From Bacteroides mediterraneensis (GTDB lineage Bacteria; Bacteroidota; Bacteroidia; Bacteroidales; Bacteroidaceae): a DNA stretch of 64,000 nt. The stretch is from the NCBI RefSeq assembly GCF_025993685.1, contig NZ_DAJPEN010000001.1, forward strand, positions 1,674,001-1,738,000, given 5' to 3'. The notes beneath the pieces were generated by a model. The model saw only the letters and a program-made list of their open reading frames with translations, did no database searches and was not told the origin of the DNA. Positions 51,915-62,057 of this stretch are shown in pieces; the first letter of the stretch is position 1; the number at the start of each line of letters is the position of its first letter. Both the position numbers and the translations under genes were made by a program.

Positions 51915-52859
51915 ATGAAAAATGAAATAATCTTCCGCATGGAGTCTCCTTTCCGCGACACCTTCCGCATCCAAGGATTTCGTTTCGGAGAAGGAGAGAA
52001 GAGCCTTGCGCTGGTAGGCGCCATGCGTGGCAACGAGATACAGCAACAATACATCTGCTCACAGGTCATAAACCGGTTGGCCACACTGGAGAAAGAAGGC
52101 CGGCTGGTGCCCGGGCATGAAATTTTGGTCGTTCCTTCGGCCAATCCTTTCTCCATGAACATCGAGAAGCGCTTCTGGGCCATGGACAACACCGATATCA
52201 ACCGGATGTTCCCGGGCTATGACCATGGAGAAACTACCCAGCGTATCGCAGCCGCTCTTTTCGAGTCCATCCAAGGATATACCTACGGCATCCAGTTGGC
52301 CAGTTTTTACGTTCCGGGCGATTTTGTACCGCATGTGCGGATTACCCGGACTGGTTATGAGGACACGGCCACGGCGGCCCTCTTCGGCCTCCCGTTTGTC
52401 TGCCTCTACAAACCGCTGCCTTTCGACACCACCTTGCTCAACTATAATTGGCAAATCTGGAACACCAAAGCATTCTCCCTTTACAGTGGAGGAAACGATA
52501 CCGTGGAAGGAAAAGACGTGGCCGACTGTGTGCATACGATTTTCCGCTTTATGCATCGCACGGGACTGATAAATTATACCGACCACAGCAGCCCGGACTA
52601 CAATTCACGCCAACTGAATGAAGAAGAACTGGTACCGGTCAGAACCCCCGTTTCAGGTATCCTGTACAAGATGAAACACGCTTGCGATGTAGTGAAGAAA
52701 GGAGAAGTGATGGCTTCTGTCATCGACCCTTACTACGGCCATGTCCTGATGGAGATTCAGGCTCCGACCAACGGAATTGTCTTTTTTGCCCATAACAAGT
52801 CGCTGGTGCTGCAGAATACTATAGTGTATAAGATTGTTATTCAGCCAAAGAAAGAGTGA
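51915..52859 (+). CDS. Aspartoacylase-like paralogue, probable pseudoenzyme
   Basis: A 314-residue paralogue of the preceding protein. The fold is kept, but the zinc motifs are altered: GAMRGNE replaces GTHGDE (His to Arg), YGIQLAS replaces DIHSS (His to Gln), and the catalytic glutamate region is lost (SGGNDTVEGK). The C-terminal beta domain is conserved. It is probably non-catalytic and may bind the first protein or the product. It lies nine bases after its partner and ends the operon. Confidence 0.8.
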   Translation: MKNEIIFRMESPFRDTFRIQGFRFGEGEKSLALVGAMRGNEIQQQYICSQVINRLATLEKEGRLVPGHEILVVPSANPFSMNIEKRFWAMDNTDINRMFPGYDHGETTQRIAAALFESIQGYTYGIQLASFYVPGDFVPHVRITRTGYEDTATAALFGLPFVCLYKPLPFDTTLLNYNWQIWNTKAFSLYSGGNDTVEGKDVADCVHTIFRFMHRTGLINYTDHSSPDYNSRQLNEEELVPVRTPVSGILYKMKHACDVVKKGEVMASVIDPYYGHVLMEIQAPTNGIVFFAHNKSLVLQNTIVYKIVIQPKKE

Positions 52860-53397
52860 GCGTGATGTTCCCCATTCCGCCCAGCAGGTCCAGCATCTCT
52901 TCACGGGTAGAGACTCCGTCTACTTTGGCCAAAGGAGTATATGCCCACGAGTTCGAGCCATAAAATATGACAATGGAACTTCCTTGGTAGAGCATGATAT
53001 CGCCCGGCACCGTGGTGGTCTGTCGGTCTGTCCGTGGCAGTGAGAAGCCCAGTGAACCGACTTTCTCCATGTTTCCGTAATCATCCAAGCGAACCTCCAA
53101 GGCCCCTTGTACCAGTCTCTCCTTGAGAGCCTCTGTAGCCGAATTATCGGCAAGCGTAGCGGTAAAAGAGCGGTCGTTGACCGTCAGCGTCAATGTATTG
53201 TTTTCCATAAGTGCGTCGTCATTATCAGGGTTTCCAAGATTCTCATTCTCTTCACTATTTTCAGATTCTCCAGAGGAATCTTCCGATTGCCCGGAAAGGT
53301 TCTCTTCAGGAACAGACGGTGTATCGTCTGAAGGATTACAGGCCGGCAAGACCATGCAGGCAAAAAACAAAAAAGGGAATAACAACACTCTTTTCAT
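52837..53397 (-). CDS. Cyclophilin-like fold lipoprotein
   Basis: A 186-residue lipoprotein. The signal ends in a lipobox MVLPAC (Cys about 20), followed by a Ser/Glu/Asp-rich linker (25-65) and a cyclophilin-like domain (about 68-186, with GSLGFSLPRTD and GDIMLYQGSSIVIFYG). The ATG at 53397 is chosen for the signal peptide. The 3' end overlaps the convergent aspartoacylase-like gene by 23 bases. Function unknown; such domains can bind small ligands. Confidence 0.8.
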   Translation of the reverse strand: MKRVLLFPFLFFACMVLPACNPSDDTPSVPEENLSGQSEDSSGESENSEENENLGNPDNDDALMENNTLTLTVNDRSFTATLADNSATEALKERLVQGALEVRLDDYGNMEKVGSLGFSLPRTDRQTTTVPGDIMLYQGSSIVIFYGSNSWAYTPLAKVDGVSTREEMLDLLGGMGNITLTLSLAE

Positions 53398-53488
53398 AAG
53401 TCTATATGTATATAAAAAGAACAAAGGTAGGAGAGTGAAAGCCCACCGGCTTCCCGCCGACGGCAGGCAACCGGTGATGCTGGATAGA

Positions 53489-54310
53489 TTATTGCAATTT
53501 ACCATATTCTTCGTCGGAAACCGGCTCCAGCCATTCGTTCGACGTGTTTTCGCCCGGTACCTCAAAGGCCAGATGTGCGAACCAACTGTCGGCAGCCGCC
53601 CCGTGCCAGTGCTTGACTCCTGCCGGAATATGAATCACCGTGCCCGGCAGAATCTGTACGGCCGGCTTGCCCTCTTCCTGATACGAGCCGCGTCCGGCCA
53701 CGCCAATCAGCATCTGTCCGCCGCCCTTGGTAGCCCGGTGGATGTGCCAGTTGTTGCGACATCCCGGTTCGAAAGTCACGTTGGCCATAGGCACCTGTTC
53801 CTTGGACACTGGAGCCAGGTAACTGTTTCCGATAAAATACTTCGCATACGCCGTGTTGGGTTCTCCGATAGGGAAAATCATCTCACGCTGGAAGGCTGCC
53901 TTGGCATCGTCTCCAGTGGTGTCTTCCGCCCACACTTCCTTGGCCAGACGGAAAGCGGCCCATGCCTTCGGCCATCCGGCATAGAAGGATATATGTGTAA
54001 TGATTTCTGCGATTTCCGTACGGGTGATACCGTTCTGCTTCGCCGTCTGCAGGTGGTAAGTCAGCGAACTGTCGGTGATGCCCTGGCTGATGAGTGAGGT
54101 GATGGTTACCAGGCTGCGGTCGCGCAGCCCGAGTTTGTCGGTCCGGCTCCACACCTCCCCGAAAAGTACGTCGTCGTTCAATTCCGCGAATTTAGGAGCA
54201 AATTCTCCCAGCTGGTCGCGTCCAGCCGTCTGTTTGATAGTTTCCTGTGCCATAATCGTTGTACTGTTTATTACCCATGCGGCAAGCGCAAGGACTATTT
54301 GTATTTTCAT
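53489..54310 (-). CDS. Secreted carboxymuconolactone decarboxylase-cupin fusion
   Basis: A 273-residue exported fusion. A signal peptide (MKIQIVLALAAWVINSTTIMA) precedes a carboxymuconolactone-decarboxylase/AhpD-like domain (about 30-125, LVTITSLISQG and ITHISFYAGWPKAW) and a C-terminal cupin (about 170-255) with metal-type histidines in NNWHIHRAT and IPAGVKHWHGA. The AhpD CxxC pair is not present. The activity may be a decarboxylation or lactone-type reaction; the substrate is unknown. Start at 54310 fits the promoter. Confidence 0.85.
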   Translation of the reverse strand: MKIQIVLALAAWVINSTTIMAQETIKQTAGRDQLGEFAPKFAELNDDVLFGEVWSRTDKLGLRDRSLVTITSLISQGITDSSLTYHLQTAKQNGITRTEIAEIITHISFYAGWPKAWAAFRLAKEVWAEDTTGDDAKAAFQREMIFPIGEPNTAYAKYFIGNSYLAPVSKEQVPMANVTFEPGCRNNWHIHRATKGGGQMLIGVAGRGSYQEEGKPAVQILPGTVIHIPAGVKHWHGAAADSWFAHLAFEVPGENTSNEWLEPVSDEEYGKLQ

Positions 54311-54348
54311 AATGGTATGAGTTATTGGTTTGTCTTCTTTCTCAATGG

Positions 54349-54356
54349 CAAAGTTA
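54349..54356 (-). promoter_or_regulatory. -7 box for the decarboxylase-cupin gene
   Basis: Minus-strand TAACTTTG matches TAnnTTTG, 38 bases before the start codon. Confidence 0.5.
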
Positions 54357-54433
54357 ACCGATTTATATAGGGAGAATGTATACCATTTACAGATGTTTAT
54401 ACCCGAATTGTGGAAAGTGTTTTCTATATAGCC

Positions 54434-54527
54434 GTTATTTTTTATTGACAATTTCTTTGAAAGGAAGCCCGCCATCGATGCCAATTTTATCAATGACGGG
54501 AAACTGGCTATTTTCTGATTTTGCACG
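54434..54527 (-). pseudogene. Possible C-terminal gene remnant at the BREX edge
   Basis: A short open stretch without start codon reads SENSQFPVIDKIGIDGGLP and then FKEIVNKK before a stop. It looks coding-like but belongs to no family I recognise. It could be a scar from insertion of the BREX island or a chance frame. Confidence 0.2.
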
Positions 54528-54553
54528 CTATAGACATAAATTTATTATGTATT

Positions 54554-56656
54554 TCAGCTAATGCTTGTCGTTCCTTTCATAAATGTAGCCGTAAACTCTT
54601 TGCATTTTCGCATATCTTGTCTAGACGAAGCGATAGAGTAAGTATTGTATTTCTCAAATATATCCAATCCGCGTCCAAGCATGATTGTCCATCCTGTGTC
54701 AGTCTTGATGCATCTATCATGAAAATCTCTGAATTTGTACTCAAACTCAATGCCGTACGATGCCAGGTCATCTTTGATATCGTCAAACTTGTCTATCAAC
54801 TCAGGAATTTTTTCTTCCTCTTCATTAGTGATAAGATTGAGTTTCAAATCATCTACCGGACGAGTATTAATGAGCATTAAAGCAAATTCCATAAAATTCT
54901 TAATTTGCCATGAAGTGCGTATATAGGGATCTTCCACAGTGATACTATTTGCTCCTGCCATATAAGGAGCAAACAATTTCTCGTAACTCACACCGGTTTG
55001 TCCCATTCTAAAGGTCATGCTCTTTTCTTGCAGAATATGGATACGGGGACGCTTTGCAATTTGACAGCTCGACTTTCTTTCTTCCTCTACGGAGCATGTT
55101 TCTGTATTTTCTTCATTCAAAGGCTGAGCCTCTGCATCGGTTAGCTTCCCAGTCGCTGTACTTATCGTTGAGTTTATTGGAATTATAAGAGGATTGCTTA
55201 CTTTTTCCAATGTCTCAACATTCATTTCTATACCTGTTTTTAGATTGATATATTTGAATTTGGCTGGTTCGGCATTGAAAGTTTCGTCAATTACATATAA
55301 TTGATCCTTTACACGTTTACGACCTTCAGCAGCAAAATCAACCAATTCGTACGCTTCCGCATCAGTCATCTTTCCATCAGGATAAAGCAACTTCATCATT
55401 CCGGAAAATGTCTTGCGGATGGCCAGATGGTCACGCTCCGAAAGAGAACCGTCGAATTTGGCATAGTCTTTCAAAACTGCCGTACGGTCATCATTGCGCA
55501 GGGCATGGAGTACCGCAGCAATGTAATCAGTAATAAGTCCGTAACCTTTGGAGAAGCTGTCTTTTTTCAACATTCTAATCTCCCATCCGGGATTATACAG
55601 ATGGATTCGGTCAAGAAAAGCACCTTTGATGAAAGAGGTAGGTATGGATTCAAACAGATGCGTATTCTTCAACATAAAGGGAACAGTATGCTTTGTATTT
55701 CCTACAAACACCATCGAGGCACTGGCTTCATGCGTCCCCTTGCCACGATTAAACGATTTATTAGCCAGATAATTCTGCATCGTATCAATGAGCACGGCAT
55801 CCACGTTACGTCCTTTCTGTTGCTCAAATTCATCCCATGCCACTACATCCCAATAGCCTACAAGACCCAGAATTTCTTTGTTTCCCTGCATTTTGACAAA
55901 AAGACGTGCACTGGTCACATCTCCACCCGATACGAGTACACCATAAGGTGACAACTCCTGGAATACATGCGATTTACCAGTTCCTTTAGGGCCAAGCTCT
56001 ACAAAGTTGAAGTTATTCTCCACATGGGGGAGAAGGCGGGCAAGCGTGATGAATTTTTCCCGTCGGTTCATGGAGTCCGGATTTAACCCTACCGTATGCA
56101 TGAGCAAATCCATCCATTCCTCTGTGGTAAAGTTCTTGCGCTGGTCAATATACTCTTGCAAATCGATATTTGAAATCTGTATAGGTTTCAGAGTCTGAAT
56201 TTCCCATCTCACCTTTACATCTTCTCCACTGACATAACCAATAGTGACGATGCACCATACTCCGTTACCACTCAGTAGTTTTGGATTCTTGCGCACATAG
56301 TCTGTTCCGATAGGTACTCCCGTCAATCCTAGGTTGGCAAAAGTAGCCTGATATTCATCGTTTCTTTCGTTAAGCACCACCGTCACTTTATCAATGATAC
56401 GATGCTTGCCATGCTCACGGATAAGTCCTTTTACAGACTCTGCTTCAGCCCGATGTACGTAATTGTTTTTGATGACATCCTTTACTTTCTCCAGTCCCTC
56501 GTTAATGATTTCTTCGTCATCACTGGCACAATACTGGCCAAGCAAGTATTCCAGTACGTAAGTCGGTACAGGAAGTCCTCCCTTAACCAAAAAAGCCAGA
56601 TCTTTTCTTACCACCTTACCAATAAAGGCATTTAATACTTTCTGCTGTGAGTCCAT
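54554..56656 (-). CDS. brxL: BREX protein BrxL (Lon-like AAA+)
   Basis: A 700-residue BrxL protein, required for type 1 BREX defence. The AAA+ core shows FVELGPKGTGKSHVF (about 220-234, Walker A) and WDVVAWDEFEQQKGRN (about 270, Walker B), and the protein forms a DNA-binding assembly in known systems. The C-terminal 150 residues (DPYIRTSWQIKNFMEF and GRGLDIFEKY) look like a fused MIT/PLD-type domain. It follows pglZ with 11 bases between. Confidence 0.92.
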   Translation of the reverse strand: MDSQQKVLNAFIGKVVRKDLAFLVKGGLPVPTYVLEYLLGQYCASDDEEIINEGLEKVKDVIKNNYVHRAEAESVKGLIREHGKHRIIDKVTVVLNERNDEYQATFANLGLTGVPIGTDYVRKNPKLLSGNGVWCIVTIGYVSGEDVKVRWEIQTLKPIQISNIDLQEYIDQRKNFTTEEWMDLLMHTVGLNPDSMNRREKFITLARLLPHVENNFNFVELGPKGTGKSHVFQELSPYGVLVSGGDVTSARLFVKMQGNKEILGLVGYWDVVAWDEFEQQKGRNVDAVLIDTMQNYLANKSFNRGKGTHEASASMVFVGNTKHTVPFMLKNTHLFESIPTSFIKGAFLDRIHLYNPGWEIRMLKKDSFSKGYGLITDYIAAVLHALRNDDRTAVLKDYAKFDGSLSERDHLAIRKTFSGMMKLLYPDGKMTDAEAYELVDFAAEGRKRVKDQLYVIDETFNAEPAKFKYINLKTGIEMNVETLEKVSNPLIIPINSTISTATGKLTDAEAQPLNEENTETCSVEEERKSSCQIAKRPRIHILQEKSMTFRMGQTGVSYEKLFAPYMAGANSITVEDPYIRTSWQIKNFMEFALMLINTRPVDDLKLNLITNEEEEKIPELIDKFDDIKDDLASYGIEFEYKFRDFHDRCIKTDTGWTIMLGRGLDIFEKYNTYSIASSRQDMRKCKEFTATFMKGTTSIS

Positions 56657-56667
56657 ATCTTATGCTC

Positions 56668-59208
56668 CTAAAAATCTTGTTCAATCATTGTATTATTCTT
56701 CACTGTCTCACGAATAAGCGGATTTAACCGGTCATCTGCATCATAAATACGAAGCTGCAACATACTTGCGCTGACCGATTTTTGCAAATTGAGCGTAACT
56801 TCATACACCCGGTTATTCAGGTTCGTTGCATCCGTACTGTTCAAGGTCAGTTCCTTTTCCTGAGTCACAGGATCGTCACCGTTATAAATGCAGCATACCA
56901 CCTTGCGTTCCATCACGGTCATACTCACGGCTTCCGATTGTATAAGTTGGAATTTCAACCGACTGCTGACCATATTCAGGTTATGATTCATTAAAGAGAT
57001 ACCCACCTTTTCAGTCTTGTTTATCCGCTTCTGCTGACTCCTGATTACCGGTATAATCATCTCCTGAAGGGATGCACCGCCATGGGCAAAGTTGTAGCCT
57101 CCCGAAGCCGCCAGTCGGTTGGTGCCGACTGGTACGCCTATCCAAAGTGGCATCTGACATTTTATGGCAGATACTCTTTCAAGAGGGAATTTGATGATTC
57201 CTTCCACATATTCATCGCTGTCTGTGAGATAATACCTCGTTTTTTTCTCTGCTGATGCATCAGTGATATTGTGCTTGTCCTTATCCTCAAATTTCATGTC
57301 ATTGTACAGAAAGCCATGATCGGCAGTCAACACTACATTGGTCACATTCCAAGTAGCATGCAGACGTTTGATTAATACAGACAACTGGTCTATGGCCTTG
57401 CGGCAAGCACTGATTACCTCAAACGGGCTTTGAGAATGGCTTGCTTCATCAATCGTATCATGGAAGATATATACTAAAGGCCTTTTGAACAGTTCCCGCG
57501 TTGAAATCTGGTCACCATTCATCACATCTTCATAACGTACACACACTCCTCCTTCACGATATTTATCCAAATGAGCTGTCCGTTGTTCTGTAGTTGCCAA
57601 TACGGCTCCGTCCACCGCCATATCCGTACCAATCAGTTCCAAAGAGTGATGCGGTAGGAGGGAGAGCTTGCAGCACTTTGTTTCCGTGGGCAACATGGCC
57701 TGATAGGCCTCGATTGAAGCCATATTTTTTTCCTTGGCCAGTCTCTGCATCAATTCCATAGCCACTTCGTATCTCAGGGCATCACTGATAATGATTACCT
57801 GTTTCACATTCAAATCAGACTCGTTAGCATAAAAATCCTCCTGATGCTTCAATCCCGTTTCCGTAAACCAAGCCCCTTTTTCTTCCACGCAGGTCAGCCA
57901 TTCCAGATTAAGAAGGTTGGCAACCTTCGCATATTCCTGGTCTAATTGTCTTTTGGCCACATTCAATACAAGCTCGATAGGATTCTCTTTGGTTATTAGT
58001 TCATGATAAGCTTCGAGTGTCTTTCTGTAGGACATATCTACCAGATAGAACTCTGTAATATATTTATTTACGTATTCCTTCGTATTGTTAAGTTTAAGTG
58101 TCCCCAGTCCACGCACCTGCATATAAAACAGGGCCGACTGTTCAATAAACCGGATAATGATTTGAATATGACTGTCAGCGGGCAGTTTCAGGGATAATTC
58201 ACGCATACGGTCGTTCACATCTTCCGGATCAGCCATCAATTTCTTTTCAACTATTTCCTGCAGAATCGGCCAGCAAAGAGCTTCTGTATAATAAAAGTAG
58301 TTTGCATCAATGCCATAGATATTAATGATTTCCTCTTCTTTAATATCTGAAGCCAAAATTCTCATGGATTGGATAAACTTCTCACTAAGCAGACGATCGT
58401 GCGTGCCCCATTCATAAATCTTGTTTATCTGGTCAAGAACTGCAGAGCTGCTGATTTTATATTGTTTGTATGAATCCCCCGGCACTACATCCAACAGTTG
58501 TGTAATGCAATTGTATTTCAAACATTCGGCAACGCTTTTCATCTTTTGAGAAGCATTCAGGTTATAGCTTACCCCAAAGAGTTTCATCAGTTTGTCATTA
58601 GCTGTCTTGCTGGCATCCAAGTTCCTTGAAAGCCTATGCCAGAAGTCCGTACGTTTTTTCTCCTCCCAAGTAGCATCAAGGATAATCATCTTTACAATGA
58701 TTGTTTCCCAGTCCAAAAGTTTCTTGTCGCCAAGGTAATTGGAGATGAAAGCCCGGCAAACAAGGTCTTCGCTGAAAGTAGCGGAATCGATATGCCCATT
58801 GAGGATATTTTGGATTCTAGAGGACATGATTTCCGCAATGTTCTTCTTGATAAAACCACGGAACCGCTCCGGCAGGTTATACTGCTGCATAAATGAAGCA
58901 TAGTCATCTTCCTTGTATTCCATGTTGGCTTTAAGCATATCGAGCAATGGAAACTGTAGCTGCTGTTCTTCTGAATGTGGATAGGTTCCCACAGGAAAGA
59001 GCAGCACGACGCGTTTGTCCTTCCAAGTATTCTCTATGGCATATTTTGTATTGAACCAGGCGCCGTCGAACACTTTATAGACGTATCCGTCAGACCAATC
59101 TTTTACGTCTTCAAGCTCTGTCTGGATAATGCCCATCTTGTCGAAGATAAAGAGCACATGTAGTTGAGGGTTGCGCTCAAAGTAACTGTATATTCTGTCT
59201 TGTATCAT
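56668..59208 (-). CDS. pglZ: BREX alkaline-phosphatase-fold protein PglZ
   Basis: An 846-residue PglZ, the phosphatase-superfamily core component of BREX. The metal-site motifs are VIIISDALRYEVAMEL (about 477), VVLTADHGFLYND (about 627) and GYNFAHGGASLQEM (about 710). It works with PglX and BrxL; its substrate is not known. The SIR2 gene lies 12 bases upstream, in the slot where pglX normally adjoins pglZ. Confidence 0.93.
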   Translation of the reverse strand: MIQDRIYSYFERNPQLHVLFIFDKMGIIQTELEDVKDWSDGYVYKVFDGAWFNTKYAIENTWKDKRVVLLFPVGTYPHSEEQQLQFPLLDMLKANMEYKEDDYASFMQQYNLPERFRGFIKKNIAEIMSSRIQNILNGHIDSATFSEDLVCRAFISNYLGDKKLLDWETIIVKMIILDATWEEKKRTDFWHRLSRNLDASKTANDKLMKLFGVSYNLNASQKMKSVAECLKYNCITQLLDVVPGDSYKQYKISSSAVLDQINKIYEWGTHDRLLSEKFIQSMRILASDIKEEEIINIYGIDANYFYYTEALCWPILQEIVEKKLMADPEDVNDRMRELSLKLPADSHIQIIIRFIEQSALFYMQVRGLGTLKLNNTKEYVNKYITEFYLVDMSYRKTLEAYHELITKENPIELVLNVAKRQLDQEYAKVANLLNLEWLTCVEEKGAWFTETGLKHQEDFYANESDLNVKQVIIISDALRYEVAMELMQRLAKEKNMASIEAYQAMLPTETKCCKLSLLPHHSLELIGTDMAVDGAVLATTEQRTAHLDKYREGGVCVRYEDVMNGDQISTRELFKRPLVYIFHDTIDEASHSQSPFEVISACRKAIDQLSVLIKRLHATWNVTNVVLTADHGFLYNDMKFEDKDKHNITDASAEKKTRYYLTDSDEYVEGIIKFPLERVSAIKCQMPLWIGVPVGTNRLAASGGYNFAHGGASLQEMIIPVIRSQQKRINKTEKVGISLMNHNLNMVSSRLKFQLIQSEAVSMTVMERKVVCCIYNGDDPVTQEKELTLNSTDATNLNNRVYEVTLNLQKSVSASMLQLRIYDADDRLNPLIRETVKNNTMIEQDF

Positions 59209-59220
59209 AAATTTCTTTTT

Positions 59221-62046
59221 TTAAAGCAGCCCGACGAGGTAATTTAAGCTCTCTTTATTTAAGGTATTTACTTTTATATATTCTTTCAATTTATTTCTAT
59301 AAATCTCATTTTTAAAAAAATCTGCTCTGTTTTCAAGTTTTAAAATCCAGTCAATTTCAACTTTTTCGGGTGATGAATAATTGTCTGGGGAAAGAAAAAA
59401 CTGCATACAATCATTATTTTGAGCGAAATCATCAATTATTACATTCAAATCTTGGAAATTATTATCTTTTCTAATTTTAGACAATAAGTAGCAATGACTT
59501 TCATTTATGCTTTTTTTCTCTATTTCAAGTAATTCTTTAAATTTTTCAATTGAATATTCGATAATATTGTTACTGTAAATGAAATATATATAATCATAAA
59601 AGCTATTAATCATTTTTAGGCAACAGTCTAATACATTAATTTTTTCTTTTTCTTGAACTATTGGATATATTAATGACAGCGCTTTGATTTTATCTTGATT
59701 ATTTATCAGTTCATTCATACGAATGTCGGTGAAAATTTGGCCTTGTTTTTTTAGATATTCAACTAGTATGTAAATACTACGAAAGTATTCATTTATATTA
59801 GCTGAATGATATAATATTGATTCTAGTAGCTTCAAAGCCTCTTCTTTACATGGCGTAAATTGATTAACAATACATTCTATACTGTTAGAACTTATTTGTT
59901 GTTCGTATTTCCAATATTTTATAACTGCTTGATATAATAAATTAATATCAACATTTAATTTCTGAGACTTCGATATAATTAACATGAGATTACTCAATGG
60001 AATATAGAACCGAGATTCATCTTTGTATAAGAATTGTCCATTATCTGTAAGTCCTTTTAGACATAAGTTAATATACGTTAGGCCGGATTCTGAGATTTTT
60101 AGATTAAATATTTCATAGTTCTTGAAAAGATTTTGCAGTTTCTTATTATCCATATCAAATACTAACATTTCAAGCATGAAATCATTTAGCTCATTAATCT
60201 TCGTAGACTTAATTTTTTTCCCTAAAAATTCTGTTTGAGGAGTTAAAAAACTGTTCAATATGCCTGATGCAGTATTATTGCAAATTGATTTATAGTAGCC
60301 ATTATTATCGCATATAATATAGTTTGCCCATGAGAATACGCTTTCACGTTGATACAAAGACATTAGAACCGTAATATTATTGTTGATTGACCAACCACCT
60401 CTTTCTGCAGATTTTCTTTGTTTAAGAATTTCTCCTTTTAATTGTTCCGTTCTTACATTGTGTTTACCAAAGTCTCTATAAGAAATTAAGTCCTGAAATA
60501 TGTTTTTTATCTCTATATCCAATGGTAGCTTACGCAATATATCATCTAAGTCCGATTCTTCCGCAAGCTTTAATTCTTTATTTATATCTATAGTTTCATC
60601 CCATATTTTTTGAAACGCGACATGCCCCTTAATTGACCACATATTATATCTGCATATAAAATATAGAATGTATTTTTTTCTTTGCCAATACTGTGATAAT
60701 AGCTCCCTATACATTCTATAAGCTTCCCAATAATCCCCCAACTGGTATAGTGTAAAAGGGAGTTCTAAGTCATTTAGCGTATATTGAATATCCTTTTCTC
60801 GTAATAACTTTAAACTTTTACAAGCATCAGTAGATGAAAAATGATGTAAATAATAAAGAGTTATCTTGGGGAAATAATGATTTGCATTCTTTATAAATTT
60901 ACTATCTATGATTTTGATTCCATCAATCTCATACAAATAATTATAACATGCAAACTTTAATAACGGTTTCAGTTGAATTTTAGGATGTGAAATCAAATAT
61001 TGCCGCTTCCCTTGGTTTGTTTTAACCTGTTTGGCTAGTTCCTTAAAATCCGATAAACCAGTTTGCAAACCACATGAATGAGTATTCCAAAACATTCTTT
61101 CACTTCTATCTTGAGGGAAAAAATATCTTAATCCATCTCCAAAAGAGCGTAATTCTTGGCTGTAGGACATAACTCGATCATAAAGATATGCAGATAAGTC
61201 TTGTTTAGGAATTTTGCTATAATTGTTGATGGAATATAGAATCTTATCTGTTAACCGACCTATTCCATTTAAATCATCTGGATTATATTCTTTACCATTA
61301 ATTACATCAATTTCTTTCTCGCTGAAATAAAGTATATTGATTCCTTTTTTCTCAAAATATTGTTTTGTCACAAAATCCGGTTCCTCGCATGATAACAGGT
61401 AGGCTCTTTGCATATTCTCTGACAAAATATTTTGCAACTCATTTAATATCATTTTTAAATTTAAATCAGCGAAAGAGAAGCCAACAAATAGCACGAGTTT
61501 ACTTGCAAATATAGATTGTACAAAAGCACGTATAAGCGGAAAATTCTTTGGATAATTATAATAATCCGTTTCGGTAAGAACTATATTATCGGTTATATAA
61601 TCTCCATGCATTTTAACAAGAACATTTGGATATGCAATTTGTGGAATATCCTTATCTTCTCTTACAATATCATATTGCGTAAATTGATTAATAAGCTCTT
61701 GTTCTATTAAATCATCGTAGTTTGTAGTTATTATATGGCATGGATTTAGCAACAAAATACTTTTATGTAATCTATTAGGTACAGCTTTATTATAAAGTAA
61801 TACCTCTTTTACTTTATCCATATACTCTTTATGCCCCCGTGAATCTTTGTACAACTGGGCTACTTTTAGAGCATCCATTTCATTTGTCAACTTTTCAGGA
61901 AGTTCAGCCTTCATTGATTCTATAAGTTCATTCCAAGTCGGAATACCCGAATTTCTAGAAACTCCGGCACCTACAAATATCGCTAGTCGATTTTCCCGAC
62001 TTGCTTTTTGTATATGTAAAAGATGAGATATTTGTTGCTTATCCAT
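59221..62046 (-). CDS. SIR2-family protein inserted in the BREX operon
   Basis: A 941-residue protein. The N-terminal SIR2 domain keeps FVGAGVSRNSGIPTWNEL (residues 24-41), ITTNYDDLIEQE (about 109), KMHGDY (about 145) and LFVGFSFADLNLKM (about 187), the NAD-binding and catalytic motifs. The remaining 650 residues are helical, TPR-like, without a known domain. It is much more AT-rich than pglZ and brxL. NAD depletion on phage sensing is the inferred role, acting as a back-up to BREX. Spacing of 11-12 bases on both sides indicates operon membership. Confidence 0.82.
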   Translation of the reverse strand: MDKQQISHLLHIQKASRENRLAIFVGAGVSRNSGIPTWNELIESMKAELPEKLTNEMDALKVAQLYKDSRGHKEYMDKVKEVLLYNKAVPNRLHKSILLLNPCHIITTNYDDLIEQELINQFTQYDIVREDKDIPQIAYPNVLVKMHGDYITDNIVLTETDYYNYPKNFPLIRAFVQSIFASKLVLFVGFSFADLNLKMILNELQNILSENMQRAYLLSCEEPDFVTKQYFEKKGINILYFSEKEIDVINGKEYNPDDLNGIGRLTDKILYSINNYSKIPKQDLSAYLYDRVMSYSQELRSFGDGLRYFFPQDRSERMFWNTHSCGLQTGLSDFKELAKQVKTNQGKRQYLISHPKIQLKPLLKFACYNYLYEIDGIKIIDSKFIKNANHYFPKITLYYLHHFSSTDACKSLKLLREKDIQYTLNDLELPFTLYQLGDYWEAYRMYRELLSQYWQRKKYILYFICRYNMWSIKGHVAFQKIWDETIDINKELKLAEESDLDDILRKLPLDIEIKNIFQDLISYRDFGKHNVRTEQLKGEILKQRKSAERGGWSINNNITVLMSLYQRESVFSWANYIICDNNGYYKSICNNTASGILNSFLTPQTEFLGKKIKSTKINELNDFMLEMLVFDMDNKKLQNLFKNYEIFNLKISESGLTYINLCLKGLTDNGQFLYKDESRFYIPLSNLMLIISKSQKLNVDINLLYQAVIKYWKYEQQISSNSIECIVNQFTPCKEEALKLLESILYHSANINEYFRSIYILVEYLKKQGQIFTDIRMNELINNQDKIKALSLIYPIVQEKEKINVLDCCLKMINSFYDYIYFIYSNNIIEYSIEKFKELLEIEKKSINESHCYLLSKIRKDNNFQDLNVIIDDFAQNNDCMQFFLSPDNYSSPEKVEIDWILKLENRADFFKNEIYRNKLKEYIKVNTLNKESLNYLVGLL

Positions 62047-62057
62047 AATATACTTTT

